Assembly (NCBI RefSeq): GCF_921293095.1 | Contig: NC_060248.1 | Coordinates: 16,014,744 to 16,078,743 of the forward strand | Direction: 5' to 3' | Length of the DNA: 64,000 bases | Source: Ischnura elegans | Taxonomy: Eukaryota; Arthropoda; Insecta; Odonata; Coenagrionidae | Part shown: positions 14,019-25,460 of the stretch, one piece after another | How the letters are laid out: every line of letters begins with the position of its first letter | Numbering within the stretch: the first letter of the stretch is position 1 | Translations under genes and position numbers: made by a program | Notes under the pieces: model-generated | The model's database searches: none | Told to the model about the DNA's origin: nothing | What the model saw: the letters and a program-made list of their open reading frames with translations, nothing else

Positions 14019-15060
14019 TTACAAATGAGGAGTTAACAAAAAGACGTTAACAAAGAAGAAGCAAATATAAAAGGAGTTAACAAAAAAGGAGTTAACAAAA
14101 AAGGAGTAAACAAAAAAGGAGTTAACAAAAAAATAGTAAACAAAAAAGGAGTTAACAAAAAAAGAGTTAACAAAAAATGAGTCGACAAAAAATGAGTTAA
14201 CAAAAAATGAGTTAACAAAAAAGGAGTAAACAAAAAAGGAGTTAACAAAAAAGAAGCAAATATAAAAGGAGTAAACAAAAAAGGAGTTTAAAAAAAGGAT
14301 ATAACAAAAAATAAGCAAACATAAAAGGAGTTAACAAAAAAAGAGTTAACAAAAAAGTAGTAAACAAAAAAGGAGATAACAAAAAGAAGCAAATATAAAA
14401 GGAGTTAACAAAATAGAAGCAAATATAAAAGGGTATTAAAAAAAATGAGTAAACAAGATAGGAGTAAACAAAAAAGGAGTAAACAAAAAAAAAGCAAATA
14501 TAAAAGGAGTTAACAAAAAAGGAGTAAACAAAAAAGGAGTAAACAAAAAAGGATTTAACAAAAGAGAAGCAAATATAAAAAAAGAGTTAACAAAAAAGGA
14601 GTTAACAGCAAGGAGTAAACATAATAGGAGTTAACAAAAAAGAAGCAAATATAAAAGGATTTAACAAAAAAGGAGTAAACAAAAAAGGAGTAAACAAAAA
14701 AGGATTTAACAAAAGAGAAGCAAATATAAAAGGAGTTAACAAAAAAGGAGTTAACAAAAAAATAGTAAACAAAAAAGGAGTTAACAAAAAAAGGCTATTA
14801 TAAAAGGAGTAAACAAAAAAGGAGTTAAAAAAAAGAAGCATATATATAAGGAGTTTACAAAAAAGGAGTAAACAAAAAAGGAGTAAACAAAAAAGGAGTT
14901 ATCAAAAAAGAAGCAAATATAAAAGGGGTTAAAAAAAGGAATAAACAAAAAGGAGTCAACAAAAAAGGAGTAAACAAAAAAGAAGCAAATATAAAAGGAG
15001 TTAACAAAAAAGGAGTAAACAAAAATGGAGTAAACAAAAAAGGATTTAACAAAAGAGAAG
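14019..15060. repeat. Satellite A 1.77-kb tandem duplication, partial copy 2
   Basis: Direct copy of 12245-13286, truncated near 15060. At that point copy 1 continues with an AGTTCACAAAAAAGG monomer, whereas this copy jumps to AATATTAAAGTAG. The jump removes about five monomers relative to copy 1, as unequal exchange between monomers would. Confidence 0.7.
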
Positions 15061-15357
15061 CAAATATTAAAGTAGTTAACAAATGAGGAGTAAACAAAAA
15101 GAAGTTAACAAAAAAGAAGCATATATAAAAGGAGTTAACAAAAAAGAAGTTAATAAAAAAGGAGTAAACAAAAAATGAGTAAACAAAAAAGGAGTTAACA
15201 AAAAAGAAGCAAATATAAAAGGAGTTTACAAAAAAGGAGTTTACAAAAAAATAGTTAAAAAAAAGGAGTTAACAAAAAAGGAGTTAACAAAAAGGAGTAA
15301 ACAAAAAAGGAGTAAACAAAAAAGAAGCAAATATAAAAGAAGTTTACAAATGAGGAG

Positions 15358-18300
15358 TTAACAAAAAGACGTTAACAAAAAAGAAGCAAATATAAATGGA
15401 GTTAACAAAAAAGGAGTAAACAAAAAAGGAGTAAACAAAAAAGGAGTAAACAATAAAGAAGCAAATATAAAAGGAGTTAACAAAAATGGAGTTAATAAAA
15501 AAGGAATAAACAAAAAAGGAGTTAACAAAAAAGAAGCAAATATAAAAGGAGTTAACAAAAAAGAAGTTAACAAAAATATAGTAAACAAAAAAGGAGTTAA
15601 CAAAAAAAGAATTAACAAAAAATGAGTTGACAAAATATGAGTTAACAAAAAATGAGTTAACAAAAAAGGAGTAAACAAAAAAGGAGTTAACAAAAAAGAA
15701 GCAAATATAAAAGGAGTTAAAAAAAAGGAGTTAACAAAAAAATATATAACAAGAAATAAGCAAACATAAAAGGTGTTAACAAAAAAAGAGTTAACAAAAA
15801 AGTAGTAAACAAAAAAGGAGTTAACAAAAAGAAGCAAATATAAAAGGAGTTAACAAAAAAGGAGTTAACAAAAAAATAGTAAACAAAAAAGGAGTGAACA
15901 AAAACGGAGTTAACAAAAAAAAAGCAAACAAAAAAGGAGTTAACAAAAAAATGTTGACAAATGAGTAGCTAACAAAAAGAAGTTACCAAAAAAGAAGCAA
16001 ATATAAAAGAAATTAACAAAAAAGGAGTTAACAAAAAAGGATTAAATAAAAATGAGAAAACAAAAAAGGAGTTAACAAAAAAAAAGCAAATTTAAAAGGA
16101 GTTAACTAAAATGGAGTTAAGAAAAAAGAAGTAAACAAAAAAGAAGTTAACAAATAAGAAGCAAATATAAAAGGAGTAAACAAAAAAGGATTTAATAAAA
16201 AAAGGAGTAAATCAAAAGGAGTAAACAAAAAAGGAATAAACAAAACAGGAGTTAACAAAAAAGAAGCAAATATAAAAGGAGTTAACAAAAAAGGAGTTAA
16301 CAAAAAAGGAGTAAACAAAGTAGGAGTAAACAAAAAATGAGTTAACAAAAAAGGAGTAAACAAAAAAGGAGTATACAAAAAAGGAGTTAACAAATAAGGA
16401 GTAAACAAAAAAGAAGCAAACATAAAACGAGTTATTAAAAAAAGAGTTAACAAAAAAGGAGTTAACAAAAAAGAAGCAAATATAAAAGGAGTTAACAAAA
16501 AAGGAGTTAACAAAAAACGAGTAAACAAAAAAGGAGTAAACAAAAAAGGAGTTAACAAAATAGAAGCAAATATAAAAGGGTATTAAAAAAAATGAGTAAA
16601 CAAGATAGGAGTAAACAAAAAAGGAGTAAACAAAAAAAAGCAAATATAAAAGGAGTTAACAAAAAAGGAGTAAACAAAAAAGGAGTAAACAAAAAAGGAT
16701 TTAACAAAAGAGAAGCAAATATAAAAAAAGAGTTAACAAAAAAGGAGTTAACAGCAAGGAGTAAACATAATAGGAGTTAACAAAAAAGAAGCAAATATAA
16801 AAGGATTTAACAAAAAAGGCGTAAACAAAAAAGGAGTAAACAAAAAAGGATTTAACAAAAGAGAAGCAAATATAAAAGGAGTTAACAAAAAAGGAGTTAA
16901 CAAAAAAATAGTAAACAAAAAAGGAGTTAACAAAAAAAGAGTTAACAAAAAGGAGTAAACAAAAAAGGAGTAAACAAAAATGAAGCAAATATAAAAGAAG
17001 TTAACAAATGAGGAGTTAACAAAAAGACGTTAACAAAAAAGAAGCAAATATAAAAGGAGTTAACAAAAAAGGAGTTAACAAAAAAGGAGTAAACAAAAAA
17101 GGAGTAAACAAAAAAGTTTTAACAAAAGAGAAGCAAATATAAAAAAAGAGTTAACAAAAAAGGAGTTAACAGCAATGAGTAAACAAAAAAGGAGTTAACA
17201 AAAGAGAGCAAATATAAAAGGATTTAACAAAAAAGGAGTAAACAAAAAAGGAGTAAACAAAAAAGGATTTAACAAAAGAAAAGTAAATATAAAAGGAGTT
17301 AACAAAAAAGGAGTTAACAAAAAAATAGTAAACAAAAAAGGAGTTAACAAAAAAGGAGTTAACAAAAAGGAGTAAACAAAAAAGGAGTTAACAAAAAATA
17401 ATCAAATATAAAAGAAGTTTACAAATGAGGAGTTAACAAAAAGACGTTAACAAAGAAGAAGCAAATATAAAAGGAGTTAACAAAAAAGGAGTTAACAAAA
17501 AAGGAGTAAACAAAAAAGGAGTTAACAAAAAAATAGTAAACAAAAAAGGAGTTAACAAAAAAAGAGTAAACAAAAAAGGAGTAAACAAAAAAGGATTTAA
17601 CAAAAGAGAAGCAAATATAAAAAAAGAGTTAACAAAAAAGGAGTTAACAGCAAGGAGTAAACATAATAGGAGTTAACAAAAAAGAAGCAAATATAAAAGG
17701 ATTTAACAAAAAAGGCGTAAACAAAAAAGGAGTAAACAAAAAAGGATTTAACAAAAGAGAAGCAAATATAAAAGGAGTTAACAAAAAAGGAGTTAACAAA
17801 AAAATAGTAAACAAAAAAGAAGTTAACAAAAAAAGAGTTAACAAAAAGGAGTAAACAAAAAAGGAGTAAACAAAAATGAAGCAAATATAAAAGAAGTTAA
17901 CAAATGAGGAGTTAACAAAAAGACGTTAACAAAAAAGAAGCAAATATAAAAGGAGTTAACAAAAAAGGAGTTAACAAAAAAGGAGTAAACAAAAAAGGAG
18001 TAAACAAAAAAGTTTTAACAAAAGAGAAGCAAATATAAAAAAAGAGTTAACAAAAAAGGAGTTAACAGCAATGAGTAAACAAAAAAGGAGTTAACAAAAG
18101 AGAGCAAATATAAAATGATTTAACAAAAAAGGAGTAAACAAAAAAGGAGTAAACAAAAAAGGATTTAACAAAAGAAAAGTAAATATAAAAGGAGTTAACA
18201 AAAAAGGAGTTAACAAAAAAATAGTAAACAAAAAGGAGTTAACAAAAAAGGAGTTAACAAAAAGGAGTAAACAAAAAAGGAGTTAACAAAAAATAATCAA

Positions 18301-18707
18301 ATATAATAGAAGTTTACAAATGAGGAGTTAACAAAAAGACGTTAACAAAGAAGAAGCAAATATAAAAGGAGTTAACAAAAAAGGAGTTAACAAAAAAGGA
18401 GTAAACAAAAAAGGAGTTAACAAAAAAATAGTAAACAAAAAAGGAGTTAACAAAAAAAGAGTTAACAAAAAATGAGTCGACAAAAAATGAGTTAACAAAA
18501 AATGAGTTAACAAAAAAGGAGTAAACAAAAAAGGAGTTAACAAAAAAGAAGCAAATATAAAAGGAGTAAACAAAAAAGGAGTTTAAAAAAAGGATATAAC
18601 AAAAAATAAGCAAACATAAAAGGAGTTAACAAAAAAAGAGTTAACAAAAAAGTAGTAAACAAAAAAGGAGATAACAAAAAGAAGCAAATATAAAAGGAGT
18701 TAACAAA
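15358..18707. repeat. Satellite A higher-order block, copy 2 of about 3.35 kb
   Basis: Second copy of the 9271-12637 block in direct orientation. Differences are scattered single bases, for example 12163 against the one-A-shorter 18230, and 11754 against 17819. The flank after 18707 continues with a different monomer order from the flank after 12637, which marks the duplication edge. Confidence 0.8.
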
Positions 18708-20070
18708 AAAGGAGTTAACAAAAAAATAGTAAACAAAAAAGGAGTGACAAAAAAGGAGTTAACAAAAAAGAAGCAAACAAAAATGGAGTTAACAAAAAAA
18801 TGTTGACAAATGAGGAGCTAACAAAAAGAAGTTACCAAAAAAGAAGCAAATATAAAAGAAATTAACAAAAAAGGAGTTAACAAAAAAGGATTAAATAAAA
18901 AGGAGAAAACAAAAAACGAGTTAATAAAAAAGAAGCAAATTTAAAAGGAGTTAACTAAAATGGAGTTAAGAAAAAATAAGTAAAAAAAAAGAAGTTAACA
19001 AATAAGAAGCAAATATAAAAGGAGTAAACAAAAAAGGATTTAATAAAAAAGAAGTAAATCAAAAGGAGTAAAAAAAAAAGGAATAAACAAAACAGGAGTT
19101 AACAAAAAAGAAGCAAATATAAAAGGAGTTAACAAAAAAGGAGTTAACAAAAAAGGAGTAAACAAAGTAGGAGTAAACAAAAAATGAGTTAACAAAAAAG
19201 GAGTAAACAAAAAAGGAGTATACAAAAAAGGAGTTAACAAATAAGGAGTAAACAAAAAAGAAGCAAACATAAAACGAGTTATTAAAAAAAGAGTTAACAA
19301 AAAAGGAGTTAACAAAAAAGAAGCAAATATAAAAGGAGTTAACAAAAAAGGAGTTAACAAAAAACGAGTAAACAAAAAAGGAGTAAACAAAAAAGGAGTT
19401 AACAAAATAGAAGCAAATATAAAAGGGTATTTAAAAAAATGAGTAAACAAGAAAGGAGTAAACAAAAAAGGAGTAAACAAAAAAAAGCAAATATAAAAGG
19501 AGTTAACAAAAAAGGAGTAAACAAAAAAGGATTTAACAAAAGAGAAGCAAATATAAAAAAAGAGTTAACAAAAAAGGAGTTAACAGCAAGGAGTAAACAT
19601 AATTGGAGTTAACAAAAAAGAAGCAAATATAAAAGGATTTAACAAAAAAGGAGTAAACCAAAAAGGAGTAAACAAAAAAAGATTTAACAAAAGAGAAGCA
19701 AATATAAAAGGAGTTAACAAAAAAGGAGTTAACAAAAAAATAGTAAACAAAAAAGGAGTTAACAAAAAAGGAGTTAAAAAAAAGGAGTTAACAAAAAAGG
19801 AGTTAACAAAAATGAAGCAAATATAAAAGAAGTTTACAAATGAGGAGTTAACAAAAAGACGTTAACAAAAAAGAAGCAAATATAAAAGGAGGTAACAAAA
19901 AAGGAGTTAACAAAAAAGGAGTAAACAAAAAAGGAGTGAACTAAAAAGGAGTAAACAAAAAAGAAGCAAATATAAAAGGAGTTAACAAAAATGGAGTTAA
20001 TAAAAAAGGAATAAACAAAAAAGGAGTTAACAAAAAAGAAGCAAATATAAAAGAAGTTAACAAATAGGAG

Positions 20071-20074
20071 TTAA
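20071..20074. repeat. Target-site duplication TTAA (left)
   Basis: TTAA immediately precedes the first non-satellite base (20075). It belongs to a satellite monomer of type GGAGTTAAC. The identical tetranucleotide follows the other end of the insertion at 21312-21315. TTAA duplication is the hallmark of piggyBac-superfamily transposition. Every typical monomer carries TTAA, but the empty-site paralogue at 5324-5327 has only one copy at this position. Confidence 0.75.
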
Positions 20075-20080
20075 CCTCTT

Positions 20081-20220
20081 CCCTACGCAGGGCGTGATTT
20101 CACGGCCTGTATTTTTCGAAGCAATATGGCCAAAGGCCGTGTTTTCACGGTTTCGCGGTCAAGAATGCCAAGTGGGTCCCAACCGTCATTAGGGTCCCTC
20201 GGCGCGAGAGGTCCGACCCT
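20081..20220. repeat. Nested palindromes in the left terminal part of the TTAA element
   Basis: Four inverted repeats lie within 140 bp of the left end. They are CCCT/AGGG (20081-20084 and 20089-20092), CGTGA/TCACG (20093-20097 and 20100-20104), CACGGCC/GGCCGTG (20101-20107 and 20135-20141), and a compound stem AGGGTC/GACCCT with inner CCTC/GAGG (20191-20196 with 20215-20220; 20197-20200 with 20208-20211). The 20198-20211 segment CTCGGCGCGAGAGG nearly repeats the last 15 bases of the element (21297-21311, CTCGGCGCGAAAAGG) in direct orientation. Subterminal repeats of this kind are commonly transposase-binding sites. That role is inferred. Confidence 0.6.
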
Positions 20221-20326
20221 CTCCTATTGTCCGTGTGGGGATTACCTCTGCCCATTTCGGCTCTCAGTGTCCCACTCAAGGAAGGTTCTCATGGTCACTT
20301 ATTTGTTTATAAGGTGGAATAACTAA

Positions 20327-21130
20327 AAACGTTCATGTTGCATTTATTGAAAATCAATGCGAGGAATAACATTCTGTATGTTCTGCTGATTGGTTCCAAA
20401 TTTTAAACGGAATTCTAGCGTTCATATTAACGGAGTTGATCATCACCTAGAACAATTTTTGGAGACGCTAAGGTTAGATGTTTAATTGTTATTTTTATAA
20501 CTTACTAGCAAGTTTATAGGAGCGATATTGTAATGATTTACATCTAAAAATATACGTTACTCTTTAATTACATTCTGTACATTTGCGGTGAAATTCGACA
20601 GAATATCCTATTTAATTTCTATGAAAAAGAGCCCTCGTAATGTAATAAAATTTGATTCCCTCAGTTCTTTGTCGTGAGCCAAAATTACAGCGGCTATTTT
20701 TAATAACCTCTTACCAACCTTTAAATACAAAGGTATTATAAAAACGAATTTTGTTATAAGTACTGATTAATGCATATCCTAAAAATTCGTAAATTTAATG
20801 TACCAATAGGGAATGTTATACGTAGACACATGTTGTGAGAAGCATTCCATACCATTGCAGGAATAAGAACTGCTCTACCCAGGTAATTACTCTCATATTG
20901 TAAGTACTCTCATTGGTGTAAGTATTGTCCTACTGAAATACGTACGTGGAAGATGATAACCTCACTCTTCTCGGAAAAGCTCATTTGGCAATGATATAGT
21001 GCCGTTTTGCTGAAAACCCTAAAAATAACCGTAGAACTTCGTTTAAAAGTTCCACAGTCATTGCAAAATGAAAAGAATACATTGATGAACTGACATTTAA
21101 TGCAACAGTAACAATTTAAAAAATTTAAAT
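20327..21130. other. Unrecognised A+T-rich interior of the TTAA element
   Basis: About 800 bp of non-repetitive A+T-rich sequence without a convincing open reading frame, RNA gene, microsatellite or known motif. It lies between the two G+C-rich terminal parts. It could be filler captured by the non-autonomous element or a decayed remnant of a longer parent. Confidence 0.5.
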
Positions 21131-21311
21131 TGCACTGGCAATAATAAACTGACCGCAAAAGTACGCCGGGATTAACTGCCATCGGGGAAAAGGGTCGAGG
21201 ATTATATTTGCCCAGTTGCCGAGGAAAGGGTACCTGGTCAGTCCCAAGCCGAAAAAAAAACTCCGTACAGGGCGAAAGCAACTTCCCGCGAAAGAGCTCG
21301 GCGCGAAAAGG

Positions 21312-21315
21312 TTAA
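21312..21315. repeat. Target-site duplication TTAA (right)
   Basis: The first four bases after the element's last G (21311) are TTAA. They continue into AACAAAAAAATAGTAAAC, the same string that follows the single TTAA at the unoccupied site at 5324. Confidence 0.75.
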
Positions 21316-23299
21316 CAAAAAAATAGTAAACAAAAAAGGAGTTAACGAAAAAAGAATTAACAAAAAATGTGTCGACAAAAAATGAGTTAACAAAAAATGA
21401 GTTAACAAAAAAGGAGTAAACAAAAAAGGAGTTAACATAAAATAAGCAAATATAAAAGGAGTAAACAAAAAAGGAGTTAACAAAAAAGTATTTAACAAAA
21501 AATAAGCAAACATTAAAGGAGTTAACAAAAAAAGAATTAACAAAAAAGTAGTAAACAAAAAAGGAGTTAACAAAAAGAAGCAAATATAAAAGGAGTTAAC
21601 AAAAAAGGAGTTCAATAAAAAATAGTAAACAAAAAAGGAGTGAACAAAAAAGGAGTTAACAAAAAAGAAGCAAACAAAAAAGGAGTTAACAAAAAAATGT
21701 TGACAAATGAGGAGCTAACAAAAAGAAAATACCAAAAAAGAAGCAAATATAAAAGAAGTTAACAAAAAAGCACTTAACAAAAAAGGATTAAATAAAAAGG
21801 AGAAAACAAAAAAGGAGTTAACAAAAAAGAAGCAAATTTAAAAGGAGTTAACTAAAATGGAGTTATGAAAAAAGAAGTAAACAAAACAGAAGTTAACAAA
21901 AAAGAGGCAAATATAAAAGGAGTAAACAATAAAAGATTTAACAAAAAAGGAGTAAATCAAAAGGAGTAAACAAAAAAGGAATAAACAAAACAGGAGTTAA
22001 CAAAAAAGAAGCAAATATAAAAGGAGTTAACAAAAAAGGAGTTAACAAAAAAGGAGTAAACAAAGTAGGAGTAAACAAAAAATGAGTTAACAAAAAAGGA
22101 GTAAACAAAAAAGGAGTATACAAAAAAGGAGTTAACAAATAAGGAGTAAACAAAAAAGAAGCAAACATAAAACGAGTTATTAAAAAAAGAGTTAACAAAA
22201 AAGGAGTTAACAAAAAAGAAGCAAATATAAAAGGAGTTAACAAAAAAGGAGTTAACAAAAAAATAGTAAACAAAAAAGGAGTGAACAAAAAAGGAGTTAA
22301 CAAAAAAGAAGCAAACAAAAAAGGAGTTAACAAAAAAAAAGTTGACAAATGAGGAGCTAACAAAAAGAAGTTACCAAAAAAGAAGCAAATATAAAAGAAG
22401 TTAACAAAAAAAGAGTTAACAAAAAAGGATTAAATAAAAAGGAGGAAACAAAAGAGGAGTTTACAAAAAAAGAAGCAAATATAAAAGGAGTTAACAAAAA
22501 TGGAGTTAAGAAAAAAGAAGTAAACAAAAAAGAAGTTAACAAAAAAGAAGCAAATATAAAAGGAGTAAACAAAAAAGGATTTAACAAAAAAAGAGTAAAC
22601 AAAAAAAGAGTAAACAAAAAAGGAGTTTACAAATAAGGAGTAAACAAAAAAAGAAGCAAACATAAAACGAGTTATTAAAAAAAGAGTTAACAAAAAAGGA
22701 GTTAACAAAAAAGAAGCAAATATAAAAGGAGTTAACAAAAAAGGAGTTGACAAAAAACGAGTAAACAAAAAAGGAGTAAACAAAAAAGGAGTCAACAAAA
22801 AAGAAGCAAATATAAAAGGAGTTAACAAAAATGAAGCAAATATAAAATTAGTAAACAAAAAAGGTGTTAACAAAAAAGGAGTAAACAAAAAGGAGTAAAC
22901 AAAAAAGGAGTTAACAAAAAAGAAGCAAATATAAAAGGAGTAAACAAAAAAGTAGTTAAAAAAAAGAAGCAAATATAAAAGGAGTTAACAAAAAATGTGT
23001 TAACGAAAAAGGAGTAAACATAAGAGGAAAAAACAAAAAAGGAGTTAATAAAAAAGAAGCAAATATAAAAGGAGTTAACAAAAAAGGAGTAAACAAAAAA
23101 GGAGTTATCAAAAAAGAAGCATATATAATAGGGGTTAAAAAAAGGAGTAAACAAGACAGGAGTAAACAAAAAAGGAGTAAACAAAAAAGAAGCAAATATA
23201 AAAGGAGTTAACAAAAAAGGAGTAAACAAAAAAGGAGTAAACAAAAAAGGATTTAACAAAAGAGAAGCAAATATAAAAAGAGTTAACAAAAAAGGAGTT
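21312..23299. repeat. Satellite A, right block
   Basis: The 15-bp monomers resume in the register expected from the unoccupied paralogue. The block carries the same landmark variants as the left block (GTGTCGAC near 21372, GTTGACAAATGAGGAGC near 21699 and 22341, TTAACTAAAATGGAG near 21848). It is thus part of the same array, split only by the TTAA element. It ends where the ATTTTC-bearing monomers of satellite B begin. No gene is visible. Confidence 0.95.
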
Positions 23300-23317
23300 A
23301 ACATTTTCAAAGACAAC
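23285..23317. other. In-register junction between satellites A and B
   Basis: The trinucleotide AAC that both monomers share sits at 23285, 23300 and 23315, exactly 15 bp apart across the change. Before 23303 the monomer reads AACAAAAAAGGAGTT; after it reads AACATTTTCAAAGAC and then AACATTTTCAACGAC. There is no spacer, no degenerate zone and no change of period. GC skew changes sign here: G exceeds C before the junction and C exceeds G after it. Confidence 0.85.
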
Positions 23318-23327
23318 ATTTTCAACG

Positions 23328-23456
23328 ACAACAACAACAACAACAAAAGCAAACAAAATAACAACAACAACAACAGCAACAACAATAACTACAACACTAA
23401 CAACTACAACAACAACAACAACTACAACAACATCAGCAACAACAACAACAACAACA
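23328..23456. repeat. Interrupted (AAC)n island
   Basis: First AAC-rich island of satellite B, with interruptions such as AAAGC, AATAAC, CACTAAC and CATCAGC. It starts and ends in ordinary ATTTTCAACGAC monomers. Confidence 0.85.
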
Positions 23457-23748
23457 TTTTCAACGACAACATTATCATCGACAAAATTTTCAACGAACTC
23501 TTTTTCAACGACAATTTTTTCGACGACAACATTTTCGACGACAACATTTTCAACGACAAAATTTTCCACGACAATATTTTCAACGACAACATTTTCAACG
23601 AAAACATTTTCAACGACAACTTTTTCAACGACAACATTTTCAACGACAACATTTTCAACGACAACATTATCAACGACAACATTTTAAACGACTACATTTT
23701 CAAAAACAACATTTTTAACGACAACATTTACAAAGACATTATTTTCAA

Positions 23749-23863
23749 CGACAACAACAACAACAACAGCAACAACAAAAACAACAACAAAAACAACAAA
23801 CACAACTACTACAACAACAACTACAACAACAACAACAACAACTACAACAACAACAACAAAAAC
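23749..23863. repeat. Interrupted (AAC)n island
   Basis: AAC-rich island with ACTACAAC and AAAACAAC interruptions, flanked on both sides by satellite B monomers. Confidence 0.85.
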
Positions 23864-24882
23864 ATTTTCAACGACAACATTTTCAACGACAAAAATTTTC
23901 AACGACAACATATTCAACGACAACATTTTCAACGACAACATTTTTGACGACAACATTTTCGACGACAACATTTTCAACGACAAAATTTTTGGACGACAAC
24001 ATTTTCGACGACAACATTTTCGACGAAAACATTTTCAACGACAACATTTTCAACGAGAACATTTTCAATGACAACATTTTAAACGACAACATTTTCAACG
24101 ACAACATTTTCAGCGTCAACATTTTCAACGACAACATTTTCAACGACAACATTTTTGACGACAACATTTTCGACGACAACATTTTCAACGACAAAATTTT
24201 TGGACGACAACATTTTCGACGACAACATTTTCGACGAAAACATTTTCAACGACAAAATTTTCAACGAGAACATTTTCAATGACAACATTTTAAACGACAA
24301 CATTTTAAACGACAACATTTTCAAAGACAAGATTTTCAACGACAACATTTTGAACGATAACATTTTCAACGACAACATTTTTAACGACAACATTTTCAAC
24401 GCCAACAGTTTCAACGACAACATTTTCTACGAACACATTATCAACGACAACATTTTCAACGACAAAATTTTCAACGAAACATTTTCAACGACAACATTTT
24501 CAACGACAACAACAACAACAACAACAATACTTTTAACAACAACATTTTCACCGATAACATTTTCAACGACAACATTTTCAACGACAACTTTTTCAACGAC
24601 AACATTTAAACGACAACATTCTCAACGACAACATTATCGACGACAATATTTTCAACGACAACATTTTCAACGACAACATTTTCAACGACCACATTTTCAA
24701 CGACAACATTTTCAACGATAACATTTTCGACGACAACATTTTTGACGACAACATTTTCGACGACAACATTTTCGACGACCACATTTTTAACGACAACATT
24801 TTCAACGACAATATTTTCCACGACAACATTTTTAACGACAACATTTTCAACGACAACATTTTCAACGACAACATTTTCAAAG

Positions 24883-25070
24883 ACAACAACAACAACAACA
24901 AAAAAAAACACAATAACAACAACAACAACAGCAACTACAACAACAACTACACTAACAACTACAACAACAACAACAACTACAACAACAACAGCAACAACAA
25001 CAACAACAACTACACTAACAACTACAACAACAACAACAACTACAACAACAACAGCAACAACAACAACAAC
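24883..25070. repeat. Interrupted (AAC)n island with internal duplication
   Basis: One of the longest islands inside the array (188 bp). The string CACTAACAACTACAAC occurs twice, at about 24950 and 25013. The island therefore grew by copying a 60-odd bp segment rather than by single-triplet slippage alone. Confidence 0.8.
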
Positions 25071-25304
25071 ATTTTCAACGACAACATTTTCAACGACAAC
25101 ATTTTCAACGACAACATTTTCGACGACAACATTTTCGGCGACCACATTTTTAACGACAACATTTTCAACGACAATATTTTCCACGACAACATTTTCAACG
25201 ACAACATTTTCAACGACAACATTTTCAACGACAACATTTTCAACGACAACATTTTCAACGACAACATTTTTAACGACAACATTTTCAAAGACAACATTTT
25301 CAAC

Positions 25305-25460
25305 GACAACAACAACAACAGCAACAACAAAAAATACAACAATAGCAACAACGGCAACTACAAAACAAAAACAACAACAACAACTACTATAACAAAAACT
25401 ACAACAACAACAACAACTACAACAACTACAACAATTACAACAAAAACAACAACAACAACA
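25305..25460. repeat. Interrupted (AAC)n island
   Basis: AAC-rich, about 155 bp, with several departures (AAAAATAC, ATAGC, ACGGC, ACTACTATAAC). A related island with the same ACTACTATAAC signature lies at 28261-28416, about 3 kb downstream. This shows the island was carried along in the larger duplication. Confidence 0.8.

Larger units (their letters stand above)
1..20074. repeat. Satellite A, left block (15-bp monomer array)
   Basis: Uninterrupted tandem array of about 15-bp monomers. Three monomer types recur: GGAGTTAACAAAAAA, GGAGTAAACAAAAAA and GAAGCAAATATAAAA. The third returns roughly every four to six monomers, giving a 60-90 bp sub-rhythm. The plus strand is strongly purine-rich with more G than C. 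One-base changes and 1-2 bp length changes in the A-run are common. Rare landmark variants (GGCTATTATA near 6440, 8631, 13020 and 14793; GTGTCGAC near 5391; AACAGCAAGGAG in many blocks) allow larger duplicated blocks to be traced. I see no gene, promoter or RNA gene. Open frames of 60-220 codons occur on the minus strand only because the monomer is five codons long and stop-free in those frames. Confidence 0.97.
20075..21311. mobile_element. Non-autonomous piggyBac-like element (1,237 bp)
   Basis: A single block of complex sequence interrupts satellite A and is bounded by TTAA on both sides. The left end reads CCTCTTCCCTACG and the right end, read on the minus strand, CCTTTTCGCGCCG. Nine of the first 13 positions agree, giving a short imperfect terminal inverted repeat starting with CC. 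Both ends are G+C-rich (about 250 and 170 bp) around an A+T-rich centre. No transposase is encoded: the longest open frames (20126-20326 plus, 20910-21281 minus) have no recognisable motif and the minus one is not conserved-looking. Removing the element and one TTAA restores an ordinary monomer string like the one at 5293-5420. Assignment to piggyBac rests on target site and termini only. A different TTAA-targeting family remains possible. Confidence 0.7.

Noticed and set aside
1-20074. CRISPR-like array
   Set aside because: Repeats are contiguous 15-mers with no unique spacers, the context is eukaryotic, and no cas gene is present.
20126-20326. 66-codon plus-strand frame inside the TTAA element
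   Set aside because: Arg/Ser/Pro-rich with no recognised motif. It overlaps the palindrome cluster and begins within the terminal region; no transposase signature is visible.
20910-21281. 123-codon minus-strand frame in the right part of the TTAA element
   Set aside because: No domain or catalytic motif. Two other minus frames overlapping it run from satellite into the element, which shows chance openness in this region.
1-23299. Telomeric repeat tract
   Set aside because: The monomer is 15 bp, A-rich and organised in higher-order blocks. It is not a 5-8 bp G-rich telomere repeat, and the array ends internally.
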